Shown: positions 49,375-58,585 of the stretch, one piece after another
Layout of the letters: every line of letters starts with the position of its first letter
Numbering within the stretch: the first letter of the stretch is position 1
Assembly: GCA_012514535.1 (NCBI GenBank)
Contig: JAAZAA010000060.1
Location: 45,285-109,284 of the forward strand
From: Myxococcales bacterium
GTDB lineage: Bacteria; Myxococcota_A; Polyangia; Polyangiales; Polyangiaceae
Reading direction: 5' to 3'
DNA: 64,000 nucleotides
Notes under the pieces: generated by a model
What the model saw: the letters and a program-made list of their open reading frames with translations, nothing else
Databases searched by the model: none
What the model was told of the DNA's origin: nothing
Position numbers and translations under genes: made by a program

Positions 49375-49921
49375 GACGGGTCCGTTTCTGAGGTTCAGCA
49401 GGGCCCGCCAAGCGGCTGACCAGGGCTCCGAGGAGCTGCTGGTGGGAGACGCTCGGGTGGGCCCCATCCCGGGAGCGCAGCGGGCGAAATGCTCGCTTGC
49501 CCGCCGGGCGGGTCTCCCTCGACTCCGGAAACCGGGGCACCACGCCGACCGGTCCCCAGGACTCGGGGGGCGGCTGTCGTAGCTTCGAAGGTCCGTGGCG
49601 TCAAGAAACGCCGCCACGGAACCCACCCTGTGCGTTCACCGGGCGCCCGCACCCCGTCCGTGCGCTCTACTCGTACGCCTTCCAAGGTCGTGCGCCCTCG
49701 GAGGGCTCGTGCGACGAGGGGAACGAATCGAGCCGCTGGCGCGAACCTTGGCCTAGGTACACGCCCCTGCGGGGGCGGTCTAGCGGGCTCGTTCGCGGGC
49801 TTCCCGGAGCGACACGCGGGCGCCTCCAGCACCTCGCTGGGCGAATTCCTGGTGGAGGGGTCGCGCTAGCCAACGAAAGCCTGCACAATTCCAAGGGCTT
49901 GCGTAGCGAGCTTTCCTCGTC

Positions 49922-51859
49922 ATGCCTCCTAGTCCGCAAACTCGACTCCTCGACAAGATGGTGGCCGACGGCCTCATCACCCCCGAGCAGCGCGAAGCGA
50001 CGCTGAACCACCTCCAAGCCTTCGGCGACCGGCTCGAGGAGGCGTTACTCGACACGAACGCGGTCACGGAGGCCAACCTGCTCAAGTACCTGGCGGGGGT
50101 CTACCGCACGCGCTTCGTGTCGACGGAGAAGCTGGCAAAGGCGGACATCGACCGGCTCACCCTGGACAAGGTCCCCAAGAAGCTGGCCGTGCAGCACGGC
50201 GTCTTCCCGGTCCTGTTCGACGGGAAGGGGAGCGTGCTCAGCGTGGTCACGGCCGATCCCCACAACGCGGTCGCCCTCGACGAGATCAAGCTGGTGTCGG
50301 CGGTGCGGGAGGTGCGCGCCTTCGTGGCTCGTCCGCGGGCGGTCAAGGCGGCCATCGCCAAGGCATACAGCGGGGACATCCACGCCTTCGCGACCCTCGA
50401 CAGAGACGCTCACCAGCAGTTCACGTCGATGCTCGACGTCTACGAGCGCAACCTCGTGACGGACGAGAGCATGGCGGTGGCGCTCGCCCGCGAGGATCGC
50501 CCCCGAGAGCGGGTGCTGAGCGCCGAGGAGCTGGAAGGCGGCGCGAGCGGGACGGCCCGCGGCGTCCACGACAAGGGCTACCTGGAGACCTTGAACGTCT
50601 TGGTGAGCCTCCTCGAGAACTCACGGCAGGATCTCCGCGGTCACTCCGCGCAGGTGGCGCGCCTCATCCGCCAGCTCGGCGAGCGCATCGGCCTGACGGA
50701 GAGCCAGCTCAGCTGCCTGCAGATCGCAGGATACATCCACGACCTCGGCAAGGCCGGTGCGTATCATCTGACGTCCCTCAACGTCGCGGAGTACGAGGGG
50801 CACGCCGCCTCGGCGCGCAAGGTCGTCCACTCACCGGTCCAGCTCATGGAAGCAGTCGGCCTCCCTCACGAAGTCCGGCACGCGGTCGAGGGCATGTACG
50901 AGCGCTTCGACGGTGGGGGGCTGCCGAAGGGGGTGAAGGGCAAGGACATTCCTCTCGGGGCGCGGGTGTTGGCCATCGCGGACACCTACGCGGATCTCAC
51001 TCAGAACCCGAGAAATCCTTTCCGGAAGCGACTCACTCCGGTCGAGGCCTGCGACGTGCTCGAGCGCTACAAGGGCACGGTTTTGGATCCGAACCTGGTG
51101 GACCTGTTCCGGCACACGGTCTCCGGTGAGGACCTCAAGGCGCGCCTCCTCGCCAACCGCCACCGCGCGCTCATCATCGACTCCGATCCCGAGGAGATGA
51201 CGGTGCTCGAGCTGCGCATGGTGGAGCAGGGCTTCGAGGTGCAGCAGGCGCGCACGTCGGATCAGGCCCTCCAGCACCTCCGCTCCGGCGAGTTCGAGCT
51301 GGTGGTCAGCGAGCTCGACCTGAAGCCACACGATGGCTTCGCCCTGCTCGGGGAGGCGCGGAGGCACGCCTGGGGCCAGAAGCTCCCCTGGATCATCTTG
51401 ACCAGTCGGGCCGCCAGCGAAGACGCCCGTCGGGCCTTCGAGCTCGGCGCGTCGGATTTCATGGTCAAGCCCTTCTCGGCGGATCTCCTCGTCGCGAAGC
51501 TCAAGCAGGTGATGGAGCGCGAGGCCGTCGCGCGGGGCACGAGCCGCGGCGTGTCGGGTTCGCTCCTGGAGATGGGGCTGCCGGACATGGTCCAGGTCCT
51601 CTGGCACGGTCGTAAGACCGGCTCTCTGAAGATCCGCGCCGCCAAGGAGACCGGCGAGATCCATTTCGTGGAGGGCCAGATCTGGAACGCGATGTGGAGC
51701 ACTCTGCGCGGCGAAGAGGCCTTCTACGCCATGCTGGGCTTGACCGACGGGACGTTCTACCTCGATCCGAACTTCAAGGCGGACGCCCAGGTGATCCAGG
51801 CGAGCCCGGAGGCGCTGCTCCTCGAGGGCATGCGGCGCCTGGATGAGGGAGGGCGCTGA
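49922..51859 (+). CDS. MshEN-like / HD-GYP-like / receiver-like / DUF4388 (PATAN)-like multidomain signalling protein
   Basis: N-terminal GSPII_E_N-type fold; LRGHSAQVARLI, YIHDLGKAG, MYERFDGGGLPKG; receiver ALIIDSDPEEM...LVVSELDLKPHDGF...ILTSRA...MVKPFS; C-terminal GSLLEMGLPDMVQVLWHGRKTGSLKIRAAKETGEIHFVEGQIWNA. Confidence 0.88.
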   Translation: MPPSPQTRLLDKMVADGLITPEQREATLNHLQAFGDRLEEALLDTNAVTEANLLKYLAGVYRTRFVSTEKLAKADIDRLTLDKVPKKLAVQHGVFPVLFDGKGSVLSVVTADPHNAVALDEIKLVSAVREVRAFVARPRAVKAAIAKAYSGDIHAFATLDRDAHQQFTSMLDVYERNLVTDESMAVALAREDRPRERVLSAEELEGGASGTARGVHDKGYLETLNVLVSLLENSRQDLRGHSAQVARLIRQLGERIGLTESQLSCLQIAGYIHDLGKAGAYHLTSLNVAEYEGHAASARKVVHSPVQLMEAVGLPHEVRHAVEGMYERFDGGGLPKGVKGKDIPLGARVLAIADTYADLTQNPRNPFRKRLTPVEACDVLERYKGTVLDPNLVDLFRHTVSGEDLKARLLANRHRALIIDSDPEEMTVLELRMVEQGFEVQQARTSDQALQHLRSGEFELVVSELDLKPHDGFALLGEARRHAWGQKLPWIILTSRAASEDARRAFELGASDFMVKPFSADLLVAKLKQVMEREAVARGTSRGVSGSLLEMGLPDMVQVLWHGRKTGSLKIRAAKETGEIHFVEGQIWNAMWSTLRGEEAFYAMLGLTDGTFYLDPNFKADAQVIQASPEALLLEGMRRLDEGGR

Positions 51860-52404
51860 TCGGAGCGCCTGCGTCGGCGTGACGGCATCGAGCGAGGCCT
51901 CCTGGGCCTCCTGGTCGTTGGACGAAGGCCCGGCGAGTCGCTGCGCCGCGAGGAGCGAGGCCGTGGGCGGGCGCGTCGTCATCGCGTCGAGGCGGGGCGA
52001 TGTCGTGGAGGGGGCCTCGACGAGGCCTCGACGACGTCGTGCGCGAGCGGCTCGAGGCGTCGTCGGGACAGGGTGTAATGGGGGGTGTAATGGGGTGTGC
52101 GCGCAGGTGTGCTTTGGTCCGGCCGTCAGATCGAAGATTGGCTTTTCCGAGAATCGCCGATTGCCTGTGAGTTGAAGTGGTATTGTGTAGGTGGGGAGTG
52201 GGTGGGGCGCGGTCCGAGCTGTCGCGTAGTTGCTCCGACGACCGTTGCTGCCCCGTCGCTGCGCCGTCGAGCGCGCGTCAGTTCGCCTCCTCCGAGGCGC
52301 TCGTCGCCGCAACGTGCCGACGTGAAAGGCGATGGCGTCGTCGTCGGAGCGCCGCACCAGCCCGCGAAGCCGTGACGGCACGTGTGGCGGCAGGGGCTAT
52401 GTCA

Positions 52405-52436
52405 TTGGAATGGGCTGTTCGTGCTGGAAGGTGCGC
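52405..52436. repeat. Direct repeat copy 1 (TTGGAATGGGCTGTTCGTGCTGGAAGGTGCGC)
   Basis: 31/32 identity to 52549-52580. Confidence 0.9.
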
Positions 52437-52548
52437 AACGCGTGGCCGGAGCGGTGTGGCCGGGAGAAGCGCGGCAGGGACGCGCACCGCTGTAGGGAGG
52501 CAGCGACAGGGCGTGGAACGACGGCGCGGAGCGATGGGGCCTGCGTCG

Positions 52549-52580
52549 TTGGAATGGGCTGTTCGTGCTGAAAGGTGCGC
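52549..52580. repeat. Direct repeat copy 2 (TTGGAATGGGCTGTTCGTGCTGAAAGGTGCGC)
   Basis: 31/32 identity to 52405-52436. Confidence 0.9.
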
Positions 52581-52630
52581 CCGGCGCGAGGCCGGGAGGC
52601 GGCGCCAGGAGGTAAGCGATCGACAACCGA

Positions 52631-52649
52631 GATAAGAGGAATGATTATC
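52631..52649. promoter_or_regulatory. Candidate Fur-like box GATAAGAGGAATGATTATC
   Basis: GATAA/TTATC inverted termini; 14/19 match by hand to GATAATGATAATCATTATC; 57 bp upstream of the following start codon. Confidence 0.35.
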
Positions 52650-52705
52650 GCTCGAGGGATGCTCGTGCTAACCTTGATGGAGCAGCACCCCCGGGTTCGT
52701 TCAGA

Positions 52706-53293
52706 ATGCCGCCACCACCCCTCCTCGGATACAATAACAACGTCCGCCACAGGGGCCGGGTCTTCCATATTCAGACGGAGGACTCGGGCGTTGCGAACCC
52801 GCGCATCATGACCCACCTGTTCGCGGATGGGGGGCGCATCGTCAAATCGACGCGGACCGACTACTCGGAGCACCTGGGGCGGCCCGATCTCGTGGACACC
52901 GTGCGCGCGCTCATGAAGGAGCAGCACAAGGCGATGTTCGTGGCGCTGCGTGGGGGCGAGCTCGACGACTTGATCGGTTTCGAACCCGAGGCCCCTCCGC
53001 CGAGCCTCGTGGGTGCCGCCGTGCGCGCGGTCGCCGGCTCGTTGACGCCGAGCTCGCGACCCGCCCCGGCGACGAGCAAGAGTCAGCGCCCGAAGAACAA
53101 TCCCGAGAGCGGCGTGCAGCGGGCGGCGGACACGGAGAGCCGGAGCTATGCCGCACCCCGGCCCGCGACCATTTTCGCGGACGCCCCCGTGCGGGACAGC
53201 CTCTTCGGAGAGACGGTGATGGAGAAGTCCCTCGACGAGACCATCCTCAGCTACCTCTCCGAGGACGCTGAAGCGGCGGACGGCAGCCGCTGA
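52706..53293 (+). CDS. Conserved-looking hypothetical protein
   Basis: GYNNNVRHRGRVFHIQTEDSGVANPRIMTHLFADGGRIVKSTRTDYSEHLG N-terminal domain plus low-complexity C-terminal tail. Confidence 0.8.
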   Translation: MPPPPLLGYNNNVRHRGRVFHIQTEDSGVANPRIMTHLFADGGRIVKSTRTDYSEHLGRPDLVDTVRALMKEQHKAMFVALRGGELDDLIGFEPEAPPPSLVGAAVRAVAGSLTPSSRPAPATSKSQRPKNNPESGVQRAADTESRSYAAPRPATIFADAPVRDSLFGETVMEKSLDETILSYLSEDAEAADGSR

Positions 53294-53580
53294 GGAGGCA
53301 AGAGGAGCCGAGGGGGTACCATCGGCACCGGGCCGGACCGGGGATGCCCGTGTCAGGCCTGCTGCTGGGATGCAGCGGTCTCCACTCCGGCGCTGCTCGG
53401 CGGTGGTCGCCGGCGGGGCGCGGGGCGCGGGGCGCAGAGCAGAGCAGAGCAGAGCGGAGTTCATCCGCTTGATTCTGGCGTCGGCGCATGGCAACGTCCC
53501 GGCCCGCTCCGCAGGCCTCACGGCTCCCGCAGGGCGGGCCCGGGGCTGCCCACGCGGGACGGTCTCGGTCGAGTTCTCAG

Positions 53581-53652
53581 GGCGAGGTAGCCAAGTGGTT
53601 AGGCAACGGTTTGCAAAACCGTCACACGCCGGTTCGAATCCGGTCCTCGCCT
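53581..53652 (+). tRNA. tRNA-Cys (anticodon GCA)
   Basis: Cloverleaf GGCGAGG...CCTCGCC acceptor stem; anticodon loop TTTGCAAAA; T-arm GCCGGTTCGAATCCGGT. Confidence 0.95.
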
Positions 53653-53668
53653 CCCAGAAAGCAGCTGA

Positions 53669-53695
53669 AAAAGCCGGGCCAAGTGCCCGGCTTTT
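53669..53695 (+). terminator. Intrinsic terminator downstream of tRNA-Cys
   Basis: AAAAGCCGGGC-CAAGT-GCCCGGCTTTT perfect 11-bp stem ending in a T run. Confidence 0.85.
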
Positions 53696-53743
53696 CGCGT
53701 CCTGGGGAACGCCCGGGCGGGAAGGTAGCCGCTGGATGGGCGC

Positions 53744-54901
53744 TCACCAGCTCGGTGCGACGAAGCGGCGGTCGGGGCGGCCGAAGCGGTAGCCTTGGAG
53801 GAGGTCACAGCCGACGTCGAGGAGGAGGTCGCGCTCCTGTGTGGTCTCGACGCCCTCGGCGAGGACGCAGTAGCCGAGGTCCTGGCACACCTCCGTCAGG
53901 GAGCGGATGAGGCGACGTTTGACGCCGCTCTTGTCGGCGTCGTGCACGAGCGACATGTCGATCTTCACCACGTCGGGTTCGAGCTGGATGAAGCTCGACA
54001 ATCCCGCATAACCAGCGCCTAGGTCGTCGATGGCGATGCGACATCCGGTCTCTCGCAGCGAGGCGATCTTGGTGCGGGCGGCGGGGACCGAGTCCAGCGA
54101 GGCGCGCTCGGTCACCTCGAGGACGAGGCGCCCCAGACGATCGGGGCACTCCAGGAGATCGTCGAGCAGCGCGTCATCCGAGAGGTCGTGGGGGTGGAGG
54201 TTCAGGAACAACGTCCAGTCCTGATCCTCCGCGAGCGCCGCGAGGGCGAGGCGCCGCGCCCGGTGGCTCAAGTCGCCGAGGCGGCCCAGACGCTCCGCCG
54301 CGTCCAGCAGCGCCTCGGGTTGACGGAGCGACGGCTCGCCGCTGCGCATGAGGGCTTCGTAGCCGAACAGCCGCCCACTCCCCGCGGAGATGATGGGCTG
54401 GAAGGCAATCCACAGCTTCTCGAGAGCGCGCTCGAAGGCAGCCTCCAGAGCGGCGCGTGTGCCCTCTCCTGCGTTGGTGCCCAGTTCGTTCAGCGCGGCC
54501 CGCTTCGTCGCCGCCAAGCGACGGAGCTGCACCGCGCGACGGATCACGTCCAGGAACTCCTTGGTGGGGACCGGTTTGAGCAGGTACTGGAGGGCCCCGT
54601 AGTTGACTGCCTCGGTGGCGCTCTCGAGCGTCGGAGCCCCGGTGAACAGGATCACTGGCACGTCGAGATCGTGCTCCCGGATACGGCGGAGCAGCTGAAC
54701 CCCATCCATGTCCGGCATGCTGATGTCGGTCACGATGACGTCGAAGTCGACCTCCGAAGCACGGCGCAGCGCGTCCTTCGCGTTGCTGAACGCCTCGGCG
54801 ACGAACCCATGGGTGGCCAGCAGCTTCTGCAGCGCGGTCGTGATCGCGATCTCGTCATCCACGAGCAGGATGCGGCCCGACGATGGTGGAATCACGGACA
54901 C
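53744..54901 (-). CDS. Response regulator with EAL domain (putative c-di-GMP phosphodiesterase)
   Basis: Receiver ILLVDDE...VIVTDISMPDMDG...LKPVP; EAL motifs GYEALMR, FLNLHP, LEVTERA, IDDLGAGYAGL, VKIDMSL, AEGVET, QGYRFGRP. Confidence 0.92.
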   Translation of the reverse strand: MSVIPPSSGRILLVDDEIAITTALQKLLATHGFVAEAFSNAKDALRRASEVDFDVIVTDISMPDMDGVQLLRRIREHDLDVPVILFTGAPTLESATEAVNYGALQYLLKPVPTKEFLDVIRRAVQLRRLAATKRAALNELGTNAGEGTRAALEAAFERALEKLWIAFQPIISAGSGRLFGYEALMRSGEPSLRQPEALLDAAERLGRLGDLSHRARRLALAALAEDQDWTLFLNLHPHDLSDDALLDDLLECPDRLGRLVLEVTERASLDSVPAARTKIASLRETGCRIAIDDLGAGYAGLSSFIQLEPDVVKIDMSLVHDADKSGVKRRLIRSLTEVCQDLGYCVLAEGVETTQERDLLLDVGCDLLQGYRFGRPDRRFVAPSW

Positions 54902-54976
54902 CCTCCCTCCCCTGAACGATCGCTCAAGGTGTCGAGTCGGTCAAACCTCTCCGCGTCGCGAGCACCAGGTGGCTCG

Positions 54977-56092
54977 TCAAGAAACGGCGCTCTCGGGCTT
55001 CGCGCGACCGCGCTCCGCGACCAACTCCTCGAAGAGCTCGCCGAGGTGATCGGCGTGGGCCTGCCAGGAGTAGCGCCCCTGCACGAGCTGCCTCCCTTCG
55101 GCCCCGAGGCGCGCGCGGAGAGCGGGATCAGCCATGAGCCGCTCGATCGCCCGCGCGAGCGCCGGCACGTCGCCCGTGGTCACCAGGCACGCGTGACGCT
55201 CCTGCTCGAAGATGGCGCGCATGTTCTCCGTGTCGAGGATCAACGTTGGTTTGCCGCACGCCAGGTATTCGAAGATCTTCAGCGGATCGAAGAACATGCC
55301 GTGGCTGGCCAGCGCCTCGTGGCGCGATGGGTCGTAGACCGCGGTGCAGGCGTCCGCGATCGAGATGTAGTTCGGCACTTCCTCGTAGGGCACCACGCCC
55401 GCGAAGCGGATGCGGTGACGTTGGCCGAGCTCGCCCGTGAGGCGCTCGATTTCCGGCCGCGTCTTCCCATCGCCGACCAGCAGGACCTTGAGGGGGCCGG
55501 CTGCGCCCGCGCGGTCGAGCTCGGCGACGGCGCGGACCAGGATGTCCAGCCCGTGCCAGTGGTAGAAAGCTCCGGTGTAGACGAGCAGAAAGTCCGACGG
55601 GGTGAAGCCCAGCCGCTCGCGCAGATCGGGCGCGGAGATGTCCGGACGGAAGCGCTCGATGTTGGCCCCCCAAGAGACACGCACGACCTTGTGCTGGTAC
55701 TGGTCGGGGACGAGGTGGGGCGCGGTGGTGATGAGGCGCGCCGCGCCACGCCAGGTCAGGGGCGAGACGTCCGTGTCGAGGACCATCGAGATCACGGGGA
55801 CGCCGAGGGCGCGACCGAGCAACACCCCAGCCCCGCGGGCGCTGAAGCGCTCGTAGACGGCCTGGGGCCGGAAGCGCCGCGCGGCGGGGTAGATCGCCGC
55901 GGCGTGGAGCGGAGCCAGCACGGCGGCGGAGCCGAGGCCGATCCCCAATGTGTCCGGGCCTCGCGAGCCCCGGCGCGCCGCCAGGAGCACGTCGTGGTGT
56001 CTGCGCAAACCGGCGACGACCTCCGTGACATGGGTCGAGCCGCCGTTCGTACCAGGTACCGAGATGTTGGGTGCGACGAAGAGGAGGCGCAT
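54977..56092 (-). CDS. Glycosyltransferase family 4 protein
   Basis: GGSTHVTEVVAGL; LVYTGAFYHWHGLDILVRAV; HGMFFDPLKIFEYLACGKPTLI. Confidence 0.9.
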   Translation of the reverse strand: MRLLFVAPNISVPGTNGGSTHVTEVVAGLRRHHDVLLAARRGSRGPDTLGIGLGSAAVLAPLHAAAIYPAARRFRPQAVYERFSARGAGVLLGRALGVPVISMVLDTDVSPLTWRGAARLITTAPHLVPDQYQHKVVRVSWGANIERFRPDISAPDLRERLGFTPSDFLLVYTGAFYHWHGLDILVRAVAELDRAGAAGPLKVLLVGDGKTRPEIERLTGELGQRHRIRFAGVVPYEEVPNYISIADACTAVYDPSRHEALASHGMFFDPLKIFEYLACGKPTLILDTENMRAIFEQERHACLVTTGDVPALARAIERLMADPALRARLGAEGRQLVQGRYSWQAHADHLGELFEELVAERGRAKPESAVS

Positions 56093-56281
56093 CGAAATCC
56101 GGGGCAGGGGGGCGCGGCGGAGCGGGATGAGGGCGGCGGGAGGGGAGTGTCCCCGCGGCGGCCACCTTATCGCGCTCTGCCCGGCTCCGCGACAACCCCG
56201 GTTACTCTCCCCACGCGCCCTTCGCTTGCTCCTGGCTTCAGTCTCAGGCCGCAGCGCCGCCTGCGCTCGCCCCGGCGACGC

Positions 56282-57229
56282 TCAGACGTCGTCGCCCCGG
56301 AGGCTCTCGGGCTCCCCCGGATCGAAGGTCTCGACTCCCCGCGGCACGTCCTCGGGAGCGTTCGCGGCCAGGGTTCCGCTCTCGCCGATGCCGCTTTCGC
56401 CGCCACCTTCGCTGGTGTGTTCGGCTTCGGTCTGGCTGCTCGCCTCTGCCTTGGCGCTGCGGAGAGCCTCCGAGCCGATGGCCTTGGCCTTGTCCGTGGC
56501 CTCATGGGCAGCGTGGCGAGCTTGCTCCTTGAGCTCACGGCCCTTCGTCCCGAGCAGCTGGTGCTCCTTGCGGGACATCGGCGCCATGGCCGCGACCGCG
56601 GCGCCCAGAGCCAGACCCAGGCCCGCCAGGATGAGCGGCTGCTCGTGGACGAGGTCACGCCCCCGCTCTCCGGCCTGGCGCGCTCGCGCGCCCATGTGCC
56701 GCCACTCTTCCTGCGTGTAGCTGCCCATCTCTCGGGCTTTGGTCCGCGTCGCCTGCAGCTTGCCGCGGACGTTCTCGCCGAGGTCGTGGGCTCCGGACCG
56801 GAGCTTCCGGGCGCTCCCTTGCGCACCCTCCTTGAGGCTGCGCATTCGCTCGGCTCCCTCGTGCGCCATGCTCCGGGCGCGAGCGCCCTTCTCCGAGCCT
56901 TCGGTCGACTCGACCTCGATGCGATGGCTCTCCGGGTGGCGCTGTCGCGAGTCCGCGTAAATCAGGTACCCGAAGCTCGCGCCGATGAGGACGACGGGGA
57001 GGGGATTTTCCTCGACCGTACGACCCAAGTTCTTGAAGAAGCGCCCGGCGCCGCCCCCGCCCCGCAGCGACTCCCAGACTTGGTGCAATAGCTGACCTGG
57101 TTGCAGTTGGCTGCCGAGCGCCTGCAGCGTGCCCTGGATCTCACCGCGGATTTCCCGGAGATCCGACTGGATCTCCTGCGAGCTGCGTCGAGCCACCGCG
57201 TTGCCGTTCGTGTACTGCTCGTACGTCAT
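56282..57229 (-). CDS. DUF3618-like membrane protein
   Basis: SSQEIQSDLREIRGEIQGTLQALGSQLQPGQLLHQVWESLRG; TM helices; Ala/Lys/Glu-rich amphipathic stretches. Confidence 0.7.
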   Translation of the reverse strand: MTYEQYTNGNAVARRSSQEIQSDLREIRGEIQGTLQALGSQLQPGQLLHQVWESLRGGGGAGRFFKNLGRTVEENPLPVVLIGASFGYLIYADSRQRHPESHRIEVESTEGSEKGARARSMAHEGAERMRSLKEGAQGSARKLRSGAHDLGENVRGKLQATRTKAREMGSYTQEEWRHMGARARQAGERGRDLVHEQPLILAGLGLALGAAVAAMAPMSRKEHQLLGTKGRELKEQARHAAHEATDKAKAIGSEALRSAKAEASSQTEAEHTSEGGGESGIGESGTLAANAPEDVPRGVETFDPGEPESLRGDDV

Positions 57230-57714
57230 GAGTCCTCCCCCCATGATGCCAGCCGTTGCTTGATGAGGCGGCCGTCGGCCTTCGCTTCATCGATCGCGCG
57301 GTTCGGCTTCAAGTTCTGTGGTTCGACGCGCTTCTTGCCCGCGGAGACCATCACCCCACCAATGATCGCCGCGATGGCGCCGACGACGAGGAACGCAAGC
57401 CAAGTGTCCATCACGAGGCTCAGCGCCAGCGCCGCCGCGGAGAAGAGGAGGATGATTCCCGTCAGCAGCACCACCGTGCCGCCCACCATGGACGCGATGC
57501 CGCGCTCCGCCTGGGCGATCTTCTCGGACATCTCCGCGCGCAGCAGCTGCCCTTCCGCTCTCACGAGGGCTTGCGACTCGCGCCCGAGGTCGCGAAGCAG
57601 CGTCATCACTGGCCAATCGCCCCGCCTCTCGGAGCTGATGCGTTCCTCGGCGCCCGCCGCTTCCCGGCGCCAATCCCTTGCCTCAGTTTGTGGTTCCACC
57701 TTCTCCCCCCTCAC
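57226..57714 (-). CDS. Phage_holin_3_6-family-like membrane protein
   Basis: LLRDLGRESQALVRAEGQLLRAEMSEKIAQAERGIASMVGG plus two TM helices; overlaps flanking genes. Confidence 0.75.
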   Translation of the reverse strand: MRGEKVEPQTEARDWRREAAGAEERISSERRGDWPVMTLLRDLGRESQALVRAEGQLLRAEMSEKIAQAERGIASMVGGTVVLLTGIILLFSAAALALSLVMDTWLAFLVVGAIAAIIGGVMVSAGKKRVEPQNLKPNRAIDEAKADGRLIKQRLASWGEDS

Positions 57715-58325
57715 GTGGTGCCGTATGGGCGCTCGCTCTCACTCTCCGGTCCAGTCAAGTTCAGCGTCTCCGTCGTGGGGATCGCTGGACGAGGCGCCAG
57801 CGCCGTCGCTTCCCCCTCCTGGCGTTCGAACTCGTGCTCCTGGCGTTCGAACGCAGGGCGCTCGGACTCCCCGCCTGCGACGTCCAGCTCCTGCTCCGCT
57901 TGCGCCTGACCGCTGTCGCTCCGCAAAAGGCGTGTCGCAAAGAAGCTCGCCGCGATGGCCGCGCCAAAGAACAGGAGCGGCTGCTCGCGCCCGAAGGTCT
58001 CCACCTGGGCGAGGAGCTCCCGCGGCCCCTTGCGCTCCATGGTCTTCGCCGAGCGATCGCAAAAACGAGCCACTTGCCTCACGGTGTCGGTGAGGGCGCT
58101 GTCATTCTTCTCGAGCTCATGGGCGGAGACCTCGAGCGCGTTACCCAAATGGCCCAGCTCCTTGGCGACCATGCCCTTTCGCGCCGAGACCTCGGAGTCG
58201 AGGCGCTCCTTCGCCTCGGCGGCGAGCTGATGCCCCTCGCGCTTCGCCGTGTCCTTGGCGGCTTCTCCGCCACTCCGAACGTCGGAAAGCGTGCTTTTCA
58301 GCTTCTCCGTGTGTTCCTCTTCCAT
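57711..58325 (-). CDS. Amphipathic-helix/TM hypothetical protein, first gene of three-gene operon
   Basis: EEEHTEKLKSTLSDVRSGGEAAKDTAKREGHQLAAEAKERL; TM helix PLLFFGAAIAASFFATRLL. Confidence 0.7.
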   Translation of the reverse strand: MEEEHTEKLKSTLSDVRSGGEAAKDTAKREGHQLAAEAKERLDSEVSARKGMVAKELGHLGNALEVSAHELEKNDSALTDTVRQVARFCDRSAKTMERKGPRELLAQVETFGREQPLLFFGAAIAASFFATRLLRSDSGQAQAEQELDVAGGESERPAFERQEHEFERQEGEATALAPRPAIPTTETLNLTGPESESERPYGTT

Positions 58326-58559
58326 CCCCTCATCCCCCTCAGGATCGTCACCCGTCGGTGCGACGGGTGGTGGTCTCCCTAAACCGTAGCACCAGGCTCG
58401 GCTCGAGCCCGTCGATCCGCCGGCAGTTTGACGGGGGGAAGAAGCGAGGGGGACGTCACGCGTAATCGCGCGGGAGACCTCCTCGCCCGGAGTGGCGCGC
58501 TCGAGGTATCGGGCTTGGATACCGCCTTCGAGTCACACGAGCTTTCGAGTGGAGCGACT

Positions 58560-58585
58560 CATCGACTCGACAGCGCGAGTCGATG
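58560..58585. repeat. Perfect inverted repeat CATCGACTCG-ACAGCG-CGAGTCGATG
   Basis: 10-bp perfect stem (11 with flanking T-A), not followed by a T tract. Confidence 0.85.

Noticed and set aside
49750-49780. GC hairpin CGCCCC-TGCG-GGGGCG upstream of the HD-GYP gene as a terminator
   Set aside because: Short stem and no T tract on either strand
53414-53456. Simple repeats (GGGGCGC)n and (AGAGC)n upstream of tRNA-Cys
   Set aside because: Short low-complexity runs outside any supported gene; no evidence of phase-variable control
52397-53521. 374-aa minus-strand ORF with repeated RTFQHEQPIP peptide
   Set aside because: The peptide repeat simply mirrors the 32-bp DNA direct repeat, and the ORF runs antisense to the better-supported gene at 52706-53293
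57226-57714. Prophage remnant because of the holin-like gene
   Set aside because: Holin_3_6-type proteins are commonly chromosomal envelope proteins; no other phage genes nearby
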